This document shows, piece by piece, positions 1 to 8,522 of a stretch of DNA of 64,000 nucleotides (positions are counted from its first letter, which is position 1; every line of letters begins with the position of its first letter). A model generated the notes under the pieces. It was not told the DNA's origin. It made no database searches and saw nothing but the letters and a program-made list of their open reading frames with translations. Source of the stretch: Flavobacteriales bacterium (lineage in GTDB: Bacteria > Bacteroidota > Bacteroidia > Flavobacteriales_D > Crocinitomicaceae); NCBI GenBank assembly GCA_013373595.1, contig JABXHO010000044.1, forward strand, positions 19,948 through 83,947. The letters are read 5' to 3'. The position numbers were made by a program, and so were the translations under genes.

Positions 1-1196
1 TTATTTCACAATGTGGAACAAACACAGATTGTGCTATTAATGCGAGTAAAAACCAATGGAACATAGGAAATGTGTATCAGTTAGATCCTCCGCAGCAAAG
101 TAAATTTGACGTTGTAGGTTCAGATAATTTGCCCTTTCAGTTTTCAGCGAACCTTACGCAGCTATTTCCTCCGTGTGGATACTATGACAATGGTGATCCC
201 AGTGAAGGTACAGGGCAGTCAGGTTATCCAATGGCGGGGACAAATGATTACATCGTAAACCTTCCTATGATCAGCCTATCCTTTAATTCTAACATTAGCT
301 TGGATGATGCAGTGATTTATGCGGATCGACTTTCTGGCTTAGGACAAGATGTGCAAGCGATTGAAATTTACGATGAGATTTTCGACTTAAACCTTACGAA
401 AGATGATCAAACATCTACTTGGTTATACAGAGCACTTTCTGGAATGAAGAGTTCACTGGAAAATGCCATGTTCGAAGAAAACCTTTTGAAGGAAGACAAC
501 ATCGTTAATTTCGAATCGCACGTCCAGTCATATGTCGATGCGTTGAATTATATGTCGGATATGAGTATTCAGGGTGATAACTACAAAGAGCAGTTTTATC
601 TTGAGATAGAAAAATCACACTTGTACCGAATGCTGGAAATTGATCAAATGTCGAACGAAGTGCTTTCGCATATCGATGTATGTGGACTTGATCAGGAAGA
701 GCAAGCCATGTTGAATTATTGGAAAACACAATATGACATTGATTTAATCGTGAATCAAATAGGGTATGCGTACCTCGACTCAACAATTGCCGTTGATACT
801 TCTGGATACAATGTACCGACAAGCTATACACCGCCAATCTTCAATTTTGGTTCGCAAATTAATGGTGTTTACAATATCTCATACACGAGTTGTGCCAGTG
901 GAAATGCGAAGATGAACGCCCTAGCAAATCGCCCAATGAATGAGTTGAGCGTACATCCTAACCCAGCGGATAAGTTCATCGATGTACAATTCGATTTTGA
1001 AGAACTGAAGGGCGAAGCAGATATTAGGATAACTTCTCTTGATGGAAAAGAGGTCATTCGTTTGACCCATGACTTTGAATCCAAAGGAAACATACTATCA
1101 TTCGATGTGTCAAACTGGAAACAGGGAGGATATTTAATTACTGCACGAACGGCAACATTGGGTATTTTACAAAAACAATTTGTTGTGACGCACTGA
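1..1196 (+). CDS. T9SS-secreted surface protein, 5'-truncated by window edge
   Basis: The frame is open from base 3 with no start or stop before the edge, so only the C-terminal ~397 residues are present; the GTG at 72 is merely the first internal start-like codon. The last ~80 residues form a type A T9SS sorting domain: a 'VHPNPADKFIDVQFDF' opening, a central 'TSLDGKEV' strand and a terminal 'GGYLITA...KQFVVTH'. Proteins of this type cross the outer membrane through SprA and are anchored or released after tail cleavage. The middle (about residues 100-260) is helix-rich and acidic and may be TPR-like, but I do not recognise a family. A stem-loop terminator follows. The N-terminal domains lie outside the window, so function cannot be assigned. 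Confidence 0.85.
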   Translation, partial: ISQCGTNTDCAINASKNQWNIGNVYQLDPPQQSKFDVVGSDNLPFQFSANLTQLFPPCGYYDNGDPSEGTGQSGYPMAGTNDYIVNLPMISLSFNSNISLDDAVIYADRLSGLGQDVQAIEIYDEIFDLNLTKDDQTSTWLYRALSGMKSSLENAMFEENLLKEDNIVNFESHVQSYVDALNYMSDMSIQGDNYKEQFYLEIEKSHLYRMLEIDQMSNEVLSHIDVCGLDQEEQAMLNYWKTQYDIDLIVNQIGYAYLDSTIAVDTSGYNVPTSYTPPIFNFGSQINGVYNISYTSCASGNAKMNALANRPMNELSVHPNPADKFIDVQFDFEELKGEADIRITSLDGKEVIRLTHDFESKGNILSFDVSNWKQGGYLITARTATLGILQKQFVVTH

Positions 1197-1216
1197 TTTT
1201 TCATTAAATGCTTTTT

Positions 1217-1257
1217 AACTGCTACGCATCACAAAATACGTGGCAGTTTTGTTTTTC
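1217..1257 (+). terminator. Rho-independent terminator
   Basis: A 10-bp stem with one G-T pair (AACTGCTACG at 1217-1226 with CGTGGCAGTT at 1239-1248) encloses a 12-nt loop and is followed by TTGTTTTT. It lies 20 bp after the stop of the preceding secreted-protein gene. Confidence 0.8.
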
Positions 1258-1337
1258 AATAGATTTTTTTTTAGCGAAACTATTTTGTTTAGGAAGAGTA
1301 GAACATCTATTCATTCGGTTTCCTTAATTTTACCCTC

Positions 1338-2021
1338 GTGAAAAACTACTCACATCAAGAATTATCCGATTTCATCCAGTGGGATGTCGAAAACTGGGGG
1401 AAGGCTATTCCGTTCTGGCAGCCGTACATTGAAACGGTTTCCGAGGGAAAAGCAGCCGCTTTCGGCGAACGAGAAGGAGGACTTTCGCTTTGGCTCGCAT
1501 CGAATGGCTTTCAGGTGGAATGTTCCGACTATACCGCTTTTGAATCAACTCCATTGGAACTTCATGAAAAACACGCTGTTTCTAAGCAGATTTCGTACTC
1601 ACAACAGGACATTACGTCGATTTCATTTCCCGATAATTCCTTTGATTTCGTATTGTTTAAATCGGTGATAGGAACGCTCGCAACGAAGGAACGACAGCAA
1701 CAAGCCCTGGATGAATTGCATCGCATCTTGAAGCCAGGTGGATATCTATTATTCGCTGAGAATACCGAAGCTACAGCCATGCATCGCTTTGCACGGAAGA
1801 AGTTCACGAATTGGGGGAACCGCTGGCGATATCTTAAATGGAAGGAAATGGATCAAATGCTTTCGAAGTATTCCAAGGTAGAAAAAAAGTCAATCGGTTT
1901 CTTTGCCACCTTCGGTCGGTCAGAAGGACAGCGACGTTTTCTATCGAAAGTAGATAAAGTGTTTGCTCCACTCGTACCAAAATCGTGGCGCTACATCATG
2001 ATTGCCGCGTGCAAAAAGTAG
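1338..2021 (+). CDS. Class I SAM-dependent methyltransferase (Methyltransf_11-like)
   Basis: Predicted 227-residue cytosolic methyltransferase; substrate unknown. A glycine-bearing SAM-binding segment (about residues 41-50, 'AAFGEREGGLS') replaces the common E/DxGxGxG. It is followed by the acidic strand end 'VECSDY' (~61-66), 'FDFVLFKSVIGTL' (motif IV region, ~103-115) and the post-motif 'ELHRILKPGGYLLFAE' (~126-141), which is characteristic of methyltransferase 11 domains. The start is GTG at 1338; no in-frame ATG precedes the SAM-binding region. The gene stands alone between a terminator and a repeat-rich intergenic region. The family is secure, the reaction is not. Confidence 0.8.
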   Translation: MKNYSHQELSDFIQWDVENWGKAIPFWQPYIETVSEGKAAAFGEREGGLSLWLASNGFQVECSDYTAFESTPLELHEKHAVSKQISYSQQDITSISFPDNSFDFVLFKSVIGTLATKERQQQALDELHRILKPGGYLLFAENTEATAMHRFARKKFTNWGNRWRYLKWKEMDQMLSKYSKVEKKSIGFFATFGRSEGQRRFLSKVDKVFAPLVPKSWRYIMIAACKK

Positions 2022-2057
2022 ATGCGCCCTCCGTTGGAACCAAGATTATTCCCACTC

Positions 2058-2482
2058 TCCGTCTTTGTATCCTCCACAGTAAAACCAAACCTAGCTTTGT
2101 GTCTTGACTCCGTCAAGCCCGAGTCCTTGTGGTGAAAAAACAAACCACAAAGACGCAAAGTTCACAAGGATTCCTATAGCTTAAATGAATGTTGAAGTAT
2201 AAGAAGTAAGTAATTCACAACCAATACCTTCGCGCCTTATTATTCTTTGCTGTAAAACCAAACACAACTTTGTGTCTTGACTCCGTCAAGCCCGTGTCCT
2301 AGTGGTAAAAAAAAATCAACCACAACGGTACAAAGTTCACAAGGAATATCATCGTTTAAATACAAGTGAGATCATCAAGAATAACCACTTTTCGTCTGTG
2401 CATTCTCCGCGGTAAAACCAAACACAGCTTTGTGTCTTGACTTCGTCAAGCCCGTGTCTTCGTGGTAGAAAAAATCAAACCA
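2058..2482. repeat. Three imperfect tandem copies of a ~165-bp intergenic repeat
   Basis: This fills the gene-free stretch 2022-2474. The conserved core runs from 'TAAAACCAAAC' through 'CTTTGTGTCTTGACTCC' and 'GTCAAGCCC', and starts at 2079, 2252 and 2412, giving periods of 173 and 160 bp. Each core holds a 6-bp inverted repeat (CTTGAC-3 nt-GTCAAG). Copies 1 and 2 continue into an 'accacaa...caaagttcacaagga' segment; copy 3 stops near 2482, just inside the 3' end of the flavoprotein gene. In copy 1, CCTTGTGGT (2125-2133) can pair with ACCACAAAG. The similarity to the 'cttcgtggt/accacgaag' class of intergenic repeats seen in many bacteria is from memory. No transposase or long ORF is present. 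Confidence 0.8.
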
Positions 2483-3560
2483 ACTTGGCGTATCGTAAAG
2501 CCTGATTAAAAAACGAATATGTAAAACTCGTTGATCGCAACACAGAAATCTTTCCATTTGATCGCGCTTCAATTTCAGTCAGCTTCGCCGGTGGATTGTA
2601 ATACGAAGGAAAGACGTTAAACCCGTGTGCCTTTAACACCGCATTTTGCTCAATCAATTTTCGATCTTTCAATCGCTTGGTGATCGCTTCCAGAAGCACT
2701 TCATGACTCGATCCGTGATATTGTTTGGCGTGAATTCCAACACACAGCAATTTTTCATTCGATTGAAGCTCACCTTCTACTTGGGATGTCATATCACTCA
2801 CTCGGTGAATGTACAAGTCATCCATCCAACGCTCGTACGAAAAGGCTTTCGGAATCGACGTTTCCATCAAGAGGTGTACATGTATGTAATCGATCTGCTT
2901 CGTTTCAGGCATCATCACCGACCCATCTTCAAAAGTAATTTTCTCAATGGACGAAAGCGAAGTCAATACAAGTTCGTCGCAAGCGATCATTTCTCCATTT
3001 CTGGCGTAAAGCTTGAGGCCGTTTTCCATGATTTGAACCGATTGTACCTCCGTATTCAACGAAAGTTCCAATTGTTCCGACTCAATTTTACGCATCACTT
3101 GCGTGTGTAGCTCATTGGCTCCACCTTTTGGATACAAGTACTTTCTAGGAAAAAGGGTAAAGGTGCGCGCGGGCGATTTCATGCCTTCTCCGAACTCTTT
3201 AAATCGAAAACGAATGAATTTAGAAGCAGCATATTTTCCCGTGGAAAGGTTCATTTTCCAATCGTAGGGGATCGACACACCCCTTTTCAGAATACGCGGT
3301 TGTGGTTCCAATGGGACCAAGTTGAGGTCGAAAAATTGATGCAGAAAATCGGTTGCTCCTTTTTCTACTTCCCAAATGTGACAGCCGATTTCCACCTCAG
3401 GAATTCCTTCATGCTTGATGGTTGTCCACGCTCCTCCCGGCACCAACTTGTCATCCAGATTGATGACAGTCTTCCCTTCCGATTTTTGCCATACAGCTTC
3501 GGTAATCGCCAAAGGACTCGTTCCTAGAATAACTACGTTATGATGTGGATGTTGGCTCAC
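2475..3560 (-). CDS. NAD(P)/FAD-binding oxidoreductase-like protein (amine oxidase/protoporphyrinogen oxidase fold)
   Basis: A 361-residue predicted flavoprotein. The N-terminus has a beta-alpha-beta nucleotide-binding start 'VVILGTSPLAITEA' (~9-22), where the usual GxGxxG is degenerate. An acidic strand end 'INLDDKLVPGGAW' follows (~34-46), typical of FAD-dependent amine-oxidase-like enzymes. The remainder has 'LFPRKYLYPKGGANEL', reminiscent of the active-site strand of protoporphyrinogen/UDP-galactopyranose mutase-like proteins. Translation starts at GTG 3560, only 9 bp after the stop of the TonB receptor gene, so the two are probably cotranscribed. The substrate is unknown, and the degenerate dinucleotide motif leaves open a non-catalytic role. 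Its 3' end meets the last copy of the intergenic repeat. Confidence 0.6.
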   Translation of the reverse strand: MSQHPHHNVVILGTSPLAITEAVWQKSEGKTVINLDDKLVPGGAWTTIKHEGIPEVEIGCHIWEVEKGATDFLHQFFDLNLVPLEPQPRILKRGVSIPYDWKMNLSTGKYAASKFIRFRFKEFGEGMKSPARTFTLFPRKYLYPKGGANELHTQVMRKIESEQLELSLNTEVQSVQIMENGLKLYARNGEMIACDELVLTSLSSIEKITFEDGSVMMPETKQIDYIHVHLLMETSIPKAFSYERWMDDLYIHRVSDMTSQVEGELQSNEKLLCVGIHAKQYHGSSHEVLLEAITKRLKDRKLIEQNAVLKAHGFNVFPSYYNPPAKLTEIEARSNGKISVLRSTSFTYSFFNQALRYAKLV

Positions 3561-3569
3561 CGAGCGAAG

Positions 3570-5939
3570 TTAAAAAGTTATTCGGTATTGGAATACCGGA
3601 AGGAATCCATTTTGATAAACCGTTCGCACTTTTCCTGTGTAAGAATTGTATTCCTGATAGAAAATATTATCGCGATCCGTGAAGTTCTGAAGATCAAGCG
3701 CCCACTCCTGTGTCACATTTTGTCCAATCAGTTTATAAGCGAATCGAGCATTTCCTTTGATGTAATCTTTGTACGATTGCTCGTAGGCATTGTTCCAATC
3801 TCGGATTTCCTCTCCAAAGAACTGACTTTCTTCAACCAAAATTTCACTGTATCGCGCACCACCATTCCACGTAAATTTCAAATCGATACTCAACGCAGAC
3901 TTGAATTTCGCATCCGGATTTTTGTCACCAAATCGGAACTCATATCCCGCTAAGGTATTGAGTGTATGATTCCCATTGAAAGCGGTATTTCTCCATACCT
4001 TGTCGCTTCCTTGATATTTCGAGTTGAAAAGCGAGGCAGTTACGAGGAAGTAAAACCCATTGTCGAGTGGTTTTTCCAAAGTAATTTCAATTCCGTAGTT
4101 GTAGCCCAAACCGTTGTTCACGAGTGTATCGGGAGTACCTGTCAGGAAGGTGGCGCCAAAATTCAACGTTGAATAGCTACTACTTTTTGCTTCCACGGGA
4201 ACGTTTGTGAGGTATTGACCGTATGCTTCAACCTTCGCTCGAATTCCATGTTTGAATCCTTTTTGATAGCCTGCGATGAGGTGATTACTGCGTGTGAACC
4301 CAATGGTTTTGTTGGGAGTGATGTAACTTCCATCCGCGATCTGAACTTGATCGAAATAGGTTTCAATCGGTGCCATCTGGCTGTGCAATCCATAGCCAAA
4401 AGTGAACTGTTGCTGATGCTTCATTTTGTATTCCAAACCAATACGCGGTTCTATCGCCCATTGCCAATCGAGATTTAAAAATTGTGCGTAGACGCCACTA
4501 ACCAAGGTCAAATCTTCGTTTATGCGGTAGCGATGTTGAAAATGAGGTCGGATCAAGGCCATGTTTCCTTCAAAATCACGTAATCTTCGGAAATTATCCG
4601 TGGCAGGCGAGTACAAGGAATCAGCAAGCTTGAGGAAATAAAGGTCGAAAATGAGTCCAGTTTTGATCAAATGGCGACTGGAGAATTTATTCTGGTAGTT
4701 AAAGACCGTCGTTTGCTTTCCAATGGCTGAATTTGAAAGAAAAGTTGTGAAGGGATTTTCTCCGTTCAAATCGAGGGAGTCATTTCTAGCTTGACTTGTA
4801 GCAATTTGTCCACCCAACATTACTTCGAAGAAGGAATTGGAATTGATGCGTTGCTTGTGATTAACGCCAGCCATACCTGTATTCGTTCCGAAATAGACAT
4901 CATTTCCTTGAAATCCCCACAAATCGTTGGCGTCTTTGGTGTCCGATGCGAGAATGGCAATATCACTTATCCCACCAATTCCAAATACTTTGGTCACGCC
5001 ATTTTTGTGAGGAAAGTCGAGTTTGAAACTGAGATCTTGATACTTCGGAAGTGCGGCTGTTCCAAATTCCAACCCCATTAATTGAAACAATTCAAGGGTC
5101 GAATACCGATAATTGACCAGAAATGAGGAGCGTTTTTTCCGAGAAATAGGACCTTCCGCCATTCCTTCCACCCCGTTGAATCCAATTTGACCCATGAACT
5201 CAAACTTTTCGTTGTTTCCCTTTCGCATGCGCAGATCGAACACGCCAGCTAGCGCATTTCCATATTCCGCCGGGAAAGCACCTGTAAAGAAATCGGAGTT
5301 CGCCAAAACGTTGTTGTTGAGCATGGAAATAGGACCTCCAGTTGTTCCAAAACGCGCAAAGTGATTTGGGTTGGGGATATCAAGTCCTTCCATTCGGTAC
5401 AAAACACCAGAAGGTGAATTTCCACGAACGATAATATCATTACGCGAATCGTCTGCACCCTGCACGCCAGCAAAGTTTTGCGCCATTCGTGCAACGTCGT
5501 TTAAGCTTCCCGCGTAGCGTTGACTTTCTTCTACGGAAAAACTACGAGCACTAACCGTCGCCAACTTGTTTACAGTTTCTCCATCTTCTTTCGCGACAAT
5601 TTTCACTTCTTCCAAATCCGTCACTTCTTCCGTTAACTTAATTTCCAAAACGAGTTCTTTGGCAGATGTCAATTCCAAATTGGATAAAACAGCATTTTCA
5701 TAACCCATCATACGCGCAACAATCGTGTATCGCCCGACAGGTACATTTTCAAATCGAAATCGACCTTCGAAGTCGGACAGTTGACGAAGGGTGTCGGATG
5801 TCCCCATCAGGTAAATTTTTGCCTCTGGAAGTGTGGTTTCAGAATAGCGATCAATCACTTTACCTCGAATGGTCTGATTGATTTGTCCAAAAGAAATGGA
5901 AGTCGAAAGAAGGAATAATAGTAGTGTGACAATTTTCAT
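3570..5939 (-). CDS. TonB-dependent receptor with carboxypeptidase-regulatory-like N-domain
   Basis: Outer-membrane ligand-gated channel, 789 residues from the ATG at 5939, which is chosen because it directly begins the signal peptide 'MKIVTLLLFLLSTSISFG'. Order: signal peptide (1-19), CarboxypepD_reg-like beta-sandwich (~22-105), plug ('VNKLATVSARSFS', 'NDIIVRGNSPSGVLYRMEG', ~125-230) and a 22-strand-type barrel ending in the aromatic C-terminus '...FQYRITF'. There is no SusD or DUF4249 partner; instead a LytTR regulator lies upstream and a flavoprotein-like gene 9 bp downstream. A TAnnTTTG promoter precedes it. Ligand unknown. An in-frame ATG at 5984 would add 15 residues before the signal peptide and is less likely. 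Confidence 0.88.
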   Translation of the reverse strand: MKIVTLLLFLLSTSISFGQINQTIRGKVIDRYSETTLPEAKIYLMGTSDTLRQLSDFEGRFRFENVPVGRYTIVARMMGYENAVLSNLELTSAKELVLEIKLTEEVTDLEEVKIVAKEDGETVNKLATVSARSFSVEESQRYAGSLNDVARMAQNFAGVQGADDSRNDIIVRGNSPSGVLYRMEGLDIPNPNHFARFGTTGGPISMLNNNVLANSDFFTGAFPAEYGNALAGVFDLRMRKGNNEKFEFMGQIGFNGVEGMAEGPISRKKRSSFLVNYRYSTLELFQLMGLEFGTAALPKYQDLSFKLDFPHKNGVTKVFGIGGISDIAILASDTKDANDLWGFQGNDVYFGTNTGMAGVNHKQRINSNSFFEVMLGGQIATSQARNDSLDLNGENPFTTFLSNSAIGKQTTVFNYQNKFSSRHLIKTGLIFDLYFLKLADSLYSPATDNFRRLRDFEGNMALIRPHFQHRYRINEDLTLVSGVYAQFLNLDWQWAIEPRIGLEYKMKHQQQFTFGYGLHSQMAPIETYFDQVQIADGSYITPNKTIGFTRSNHLIAGYQKGFKHGIRAKVEAYGQYLTNVPVEAKSSSYSTLNFGATFLTGTPDTLVNNGLGYNYGIEITLEKPLDNGFYFLVTASLFNSKYQGSDKVWRNTAFNGNHTLNTLAGYEFRFGDKNPDAKFKSALSIDLKFTWNGGARYSEILVEESQFFGEEIRDWNNAYEQSYKDYIKGNARFAYKLIGQNVTQEWALDLQNFTDRDNIFYQEYNSYTGKVRTVYQNGFLPVFQYRITF

Positions 5940-5956
5940 GTGACGTGCATTTTTCG

Positions 5957-5984
5957 CAAATCTAATGACAAAAGTAATGTTCAA
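5957..5984 (-). promoter_or_regulatory. Predicted Bacteroidota promoter of the TonB receptor gene
   Basis: On the minus strand a TAGATTTG box (5957-5964) matches TAnnTTTG, with TTG (5982-5984) 17 bp upstream. The -7 box lies 17 bp before the chosen ATG, which supports that start. The spacer is slightly shorter than the usual 19-21 bp. Confidence 0.5.
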
Positions 5985-6052
5985 TCAGTAAGTTGTGACG
6001 AAAAACACGAATTTGTGATGACCGACAAGCGAGAGTGATTAGGATAACGCTT

Positions 6053-6922
6053 TTAGGTATTCATCACACGCTCGAAATCAGGAATCTGCTTTCGCGAAAC
6101 AGGAACTTTTTCCAAATCATTTCCAAATTTCACCATGTAGCCTTGCGAATTTCCCTCATAGCTCAATACTTTATTCGTATTGATGATATACCCTCGATGC
6201 GTTTTTAATGCGGGGAAGTCATGTTCCATGAAAAGATGATTCACCTTGGCTAAGGTAATCCGTTGTAAATCTTTGCGAATGCGATCATCATCTTGAGAGT
6301 AGAACTCCACATAATTTCCTGCTGATTTTGCAAAAAGAAAATCATTCGAGCTTAATTCGATGGAGCTTTCCTTTCCTTGGCCGCAAATTACTACAGAATG
6401 AGCGGGAGCCAAAGCATCTTCTTCTTTCGCAGTATGTGTAATAGATCGAGATTCAAGCTGGCGATAGTTGGTGAGCCCAGCAGTAATCAAGAAGAAGATG
6501 GAAATCGGAAAAAAACCAACTGCATAGGTCATCCACATACTCTGAAAAAAGGCTTCCAGTGTTGTGTAGGAATGGTAAACTTCTGGAGATACGATGAACT
6601 CCATGATCGTATAGTTGGTAATTCCTATGCAAGTGAGCACTATAAAAGAAGAGAATAGTTCGTGCCCAATCGTCCAGCGGTTTTCCCAACGTTCGCAAAA
6701 GTACTTTGTAGAACCAAAAAGCATGATAGATACGTAAAACAGGGCAACCAGCGCAAAGCAAAAAGAAGCGAGAATGGGATGCATGCTGGATTTTTCATAC
6801 AACTCAAAAGGGCGAAAAATAGCGAGGAAAACAAACACAAAGAGTGATATTCCGATGGAAACAGCCCATCTGGATTTCACTGAATGTTGTATCGGACTCG
6901 GACTTTTCAGTATGCTCAACAT
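6053..6922 (-). CDS. Membrane-bound LytTR-family transcriptional regulator
   Basis: A 289-residue protein with four or so hydrophobic segments (~20-37, 48-70, 88-108, 128-150), a linker, then a C-terminal LytTR DNA-binding domain (~185-287). The LytTR hallmarks are 'FLFAKSAGNYVEFYS', 'HDFPALKTHRGYIINTNKV' and 'VPVSRKQIPDFERVM'. Such proteins sense signals in or near the membrane without a classical receiver domain. There is no kinase gene beside it. It lies on the same strand 113 bp upstream of the TonB receptor gene and is a candidate regulator of that locus, which is inference. ATG at 6922. Confidence 0.85.
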   Translation of the reverse strand: MLSILKSPSPIQHSVKSRWAVSIGISLFVFVFLAIFRPFELYEKSSMHPILASFCFALVALFYVSIMLFGSTKYFCERWENRWTIGHELFSSFIVLTCIGITNYTIMEFIVSPEVYHSYTTLEAFFQSMWMTYAVGFFPISIFFLITAGLTNYRQLESRSITHTAKEEDALAPAHSVVICGQGKESSIELSSNDFLFAKSAGNYVEFYSQDDDRIRKDLQRITLAKVNHLFMEHDFPALKTHRGYIINTNKVLSYEGNSQGYMVKFGNDLEKVPVSRKQIPDFERVMNT

Positions 6923-6987
6923 GGTATAAAAATGACAATAATTCTAAGAATAGGCAAACGAAAAGAAGCGTCTAATTGAATAATGGC

Positions 6988-6995
6988 TACATTTG
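6988..6995 (+). promoter_or_regulatory. Predicted -7 element of gpsA
   Basis: TACATTTG matches the Bacteroidota TAnnTTTG box and lies 6 bp before the gpsA ATG, implying a very short or absent leader. No well-placed TTG -33 element is visible. Confidence 0.4.
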
Positions 6996-7001
6996 TAAGA
7001 C

Positions 7002-8000
7002 ATGGATACTGAAAATCGAATTGCGGTTATTGGAGGTGGAAGTTGGGCAACAGCGCTTGTGAAAATTCTTTGCAATAATGTTGACCAAGTGAATTGGTAT
7101 ATGCGAAACGAAGTCGCTGTGGACCACATTAAACGGTACCGCCACAATCCGCACTATTTGCAATCGGTTGAGTTCGATTTAAACAAAATCCAAGTAAGCA
7201 CGGATTTGGTGAAAATGATTGAATCGGCCAAAACAGTGATCATTGCCACGCCATCAGCGTTTCTCACGAAGCTATTTGAAGATTTCCCTGAGGGATTGAT
7301 GGAAAACAAGATCGTCTTTTCTGCGGTGAAGGGAATTGTGCCAGAATACAATGCGATTCCTGCTCGATTTATCCATAAGACCTTTGGAACACCCTACGAC
7401 AATATCGGAATCATTTGTGGTCCGTGTCACGCGGAAGAAGTTGCGTTAGAACGACTTTCGTACCTCACGGTGGCTTGTCAAGATGAAGATATTTCGGAGG
7501 AAATGGCGGATACGCTTGCTTGTCGCTACATCAAAACGACCACATCGGACGATTTATTCGGAACGGAATTGTCGGCGGTATTGAAAAACGTGTATGCCAT
7601 CGCTTCAGGAATATGCGCAGGCTTGGGTTACGGAGATAACTTCCAGGCTGTATTGATTTCGAATGCCATTCAGGAAATTGAAAACTTTATCGATGAGGTA
7701 AGTCCCATCCACCGTGATGTGAAGTCATCGGCGTACTTGGGCGATTTACTCGTTACAGCTTATTCCAAGTTCTCCCGAAACAGAACCTTCGGTTACATGA
7801 TCGGAAAAGGATATTCTGTGAAAACGGCTCAGCTCGAAATGGACATGATCGCGGAAGGATACTACGCAACGAAAAGTGTTATGGCGATTAAAAAGAAATT
7901 CGACGTTGAAATGCCAATCGTGGAAGCGGTGAATAATATCATCTACGAGAAGATTTCCCCTGTGATCGAAATGCGCATCTTAACAGATAAGTTAAGTTAA
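7002..8000 (+). CDS. gpsA: Glycerol-3-phosphate dehydrogenase [NAD(P)+]
   Basis: Cytosolic enzyme reducing dihydroxyacetone phosphate to sn-glycerol 3-phosphate for phospholipid synthesis; 332 residues, normal for GpsA. The N-terminal Rossmann segment 'IAVIGGGSWATALVKIL' (~6-22) carries GxGxxx(A/G). 'VIIATPSAFL' (~79-88) and 'GIICGPCHAEEV' (~138-149; usually G-P-S/N-x-A) follow. The catalytic region 'LKNVYAIASGICAGLGYGDN' (~196-215) provides the conserved Lys and the GLG/D-N substrate-binding residues. The gene is monocistronic or possibly followed by the small membrane protein 60 bp downstream. Confidence 0.95.
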   Translation: MDTENRIAVIGGGSWATALVKILCNNVDQVNWYMRNEVAVDHIKRYRHNPHYLQSVEFDLNKIQVSTDLVKMIESAKTVIIATPSAFLTKLFEDFPEGLMENKIVFSAVKGIVPEYNAIPARFIHKTFGTPYDNIGIICGPCHAEEVALERLSYLTVACQDEDISEEMADTLACRYIKTTTSDDLFGTELSAVLKNVYAIASGICAGLGYGDNFQAVLISNAIQEIENFIDEVSPIHRDVKSSAYLGDLLVTAYSKFSRNRTFGYMIGKGYSVKTAQLEMDMIAEGYYATKSVMAIKKKFDVEMPIVEAVNNIIYEKISPVIEMRILTDKLS

Positions 8001-8060
8001 AAGGGATTCAAGGGTTTTTTAATTAGCTACACTGCCTGCGGCGTTGAAAAACGGAAAGCT

Positions 8061-8504
8061 GTGCTAAATCTTATTGCGGCATCATCAAAGAAAAGCATCC
8101 TTGTTACAGCTTTCACTCTCTTGTTATTTTCGTTGGCTCAACCTCAAATTGTGATGATTACCAAATTAGGATACTCCGTGAGTTGCGCTGAATGTAGCAT
8201 TCTTGAACAAACGTTTCTAACAGCCATTTTGTATGTTTTCCTTCCGATGTTATTGGTGTTTTTCGTTCTCCAACAACTGAAATGGAATCGATATGTGATC
8301 AGTGGAATACTAACGGCGTATTTTACGATAACCTCATTTTTGTTTTTATCGGTCCCGTTGTTTAGAGATAGATATGCGACGTACAGCACATTCGCGGATG
8401 ATGAAATCATTGTGTCCGCGGTATTGTCCTCTTTTTCAACACAGCTGATTGTTTCAGGGGTATTCTTTCTGCTGATCCAAAAAACAGTAGAATTAGAGAA
8501 ATAG
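8061..8504 (+). CDS. Small four-helix membrane protein, unknown function
   Basis: A 147-residue hydrophobic protein with four predicted transmembrane segments (~13-33, 50-68, 77-100, 121-139) and short loops. A Cys pair 'SCAEC' (~41-45) lies in the first extramembrane loop and might bind metal or form a disulfide. I recognise no family. The start is GTG at 8061: the first ATG (residue 32) would remove the first membrane segment. It converges on dxs with an 18-bp gap and lies 60 bp after gpsA, with which it may be cotranscribed. Confidence 0.6.
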   Translation: MLNLIAASSKKSILVTAFTLLLFSLAQPQIVMITKLGYSVSCAECSILEQTFLTAILYVFLPMLLVFFVLQQLKWNRYVISGILTAYFTITSFLFLSVPLFRDRYATYSTFADDEIIVSAVLSSFSTQLIVSGVFFLLIQKTVELEK

Positions 8505-8522
8505 AAAACAGATGTTGTATCT

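Noticed and set aside
2058..2482. Possible CRISPR array
   Set aside because: Only three long degenerate units with unequal periods and no short constant repeat or unique equal-length spacers; no cas genes.
2375..2572. A 65-codon leftward frame in the repeat region
   Set aside because: It is built from repeat sequence and the antisense/out-of-frame end of the flavoprotein gene; no independent support.
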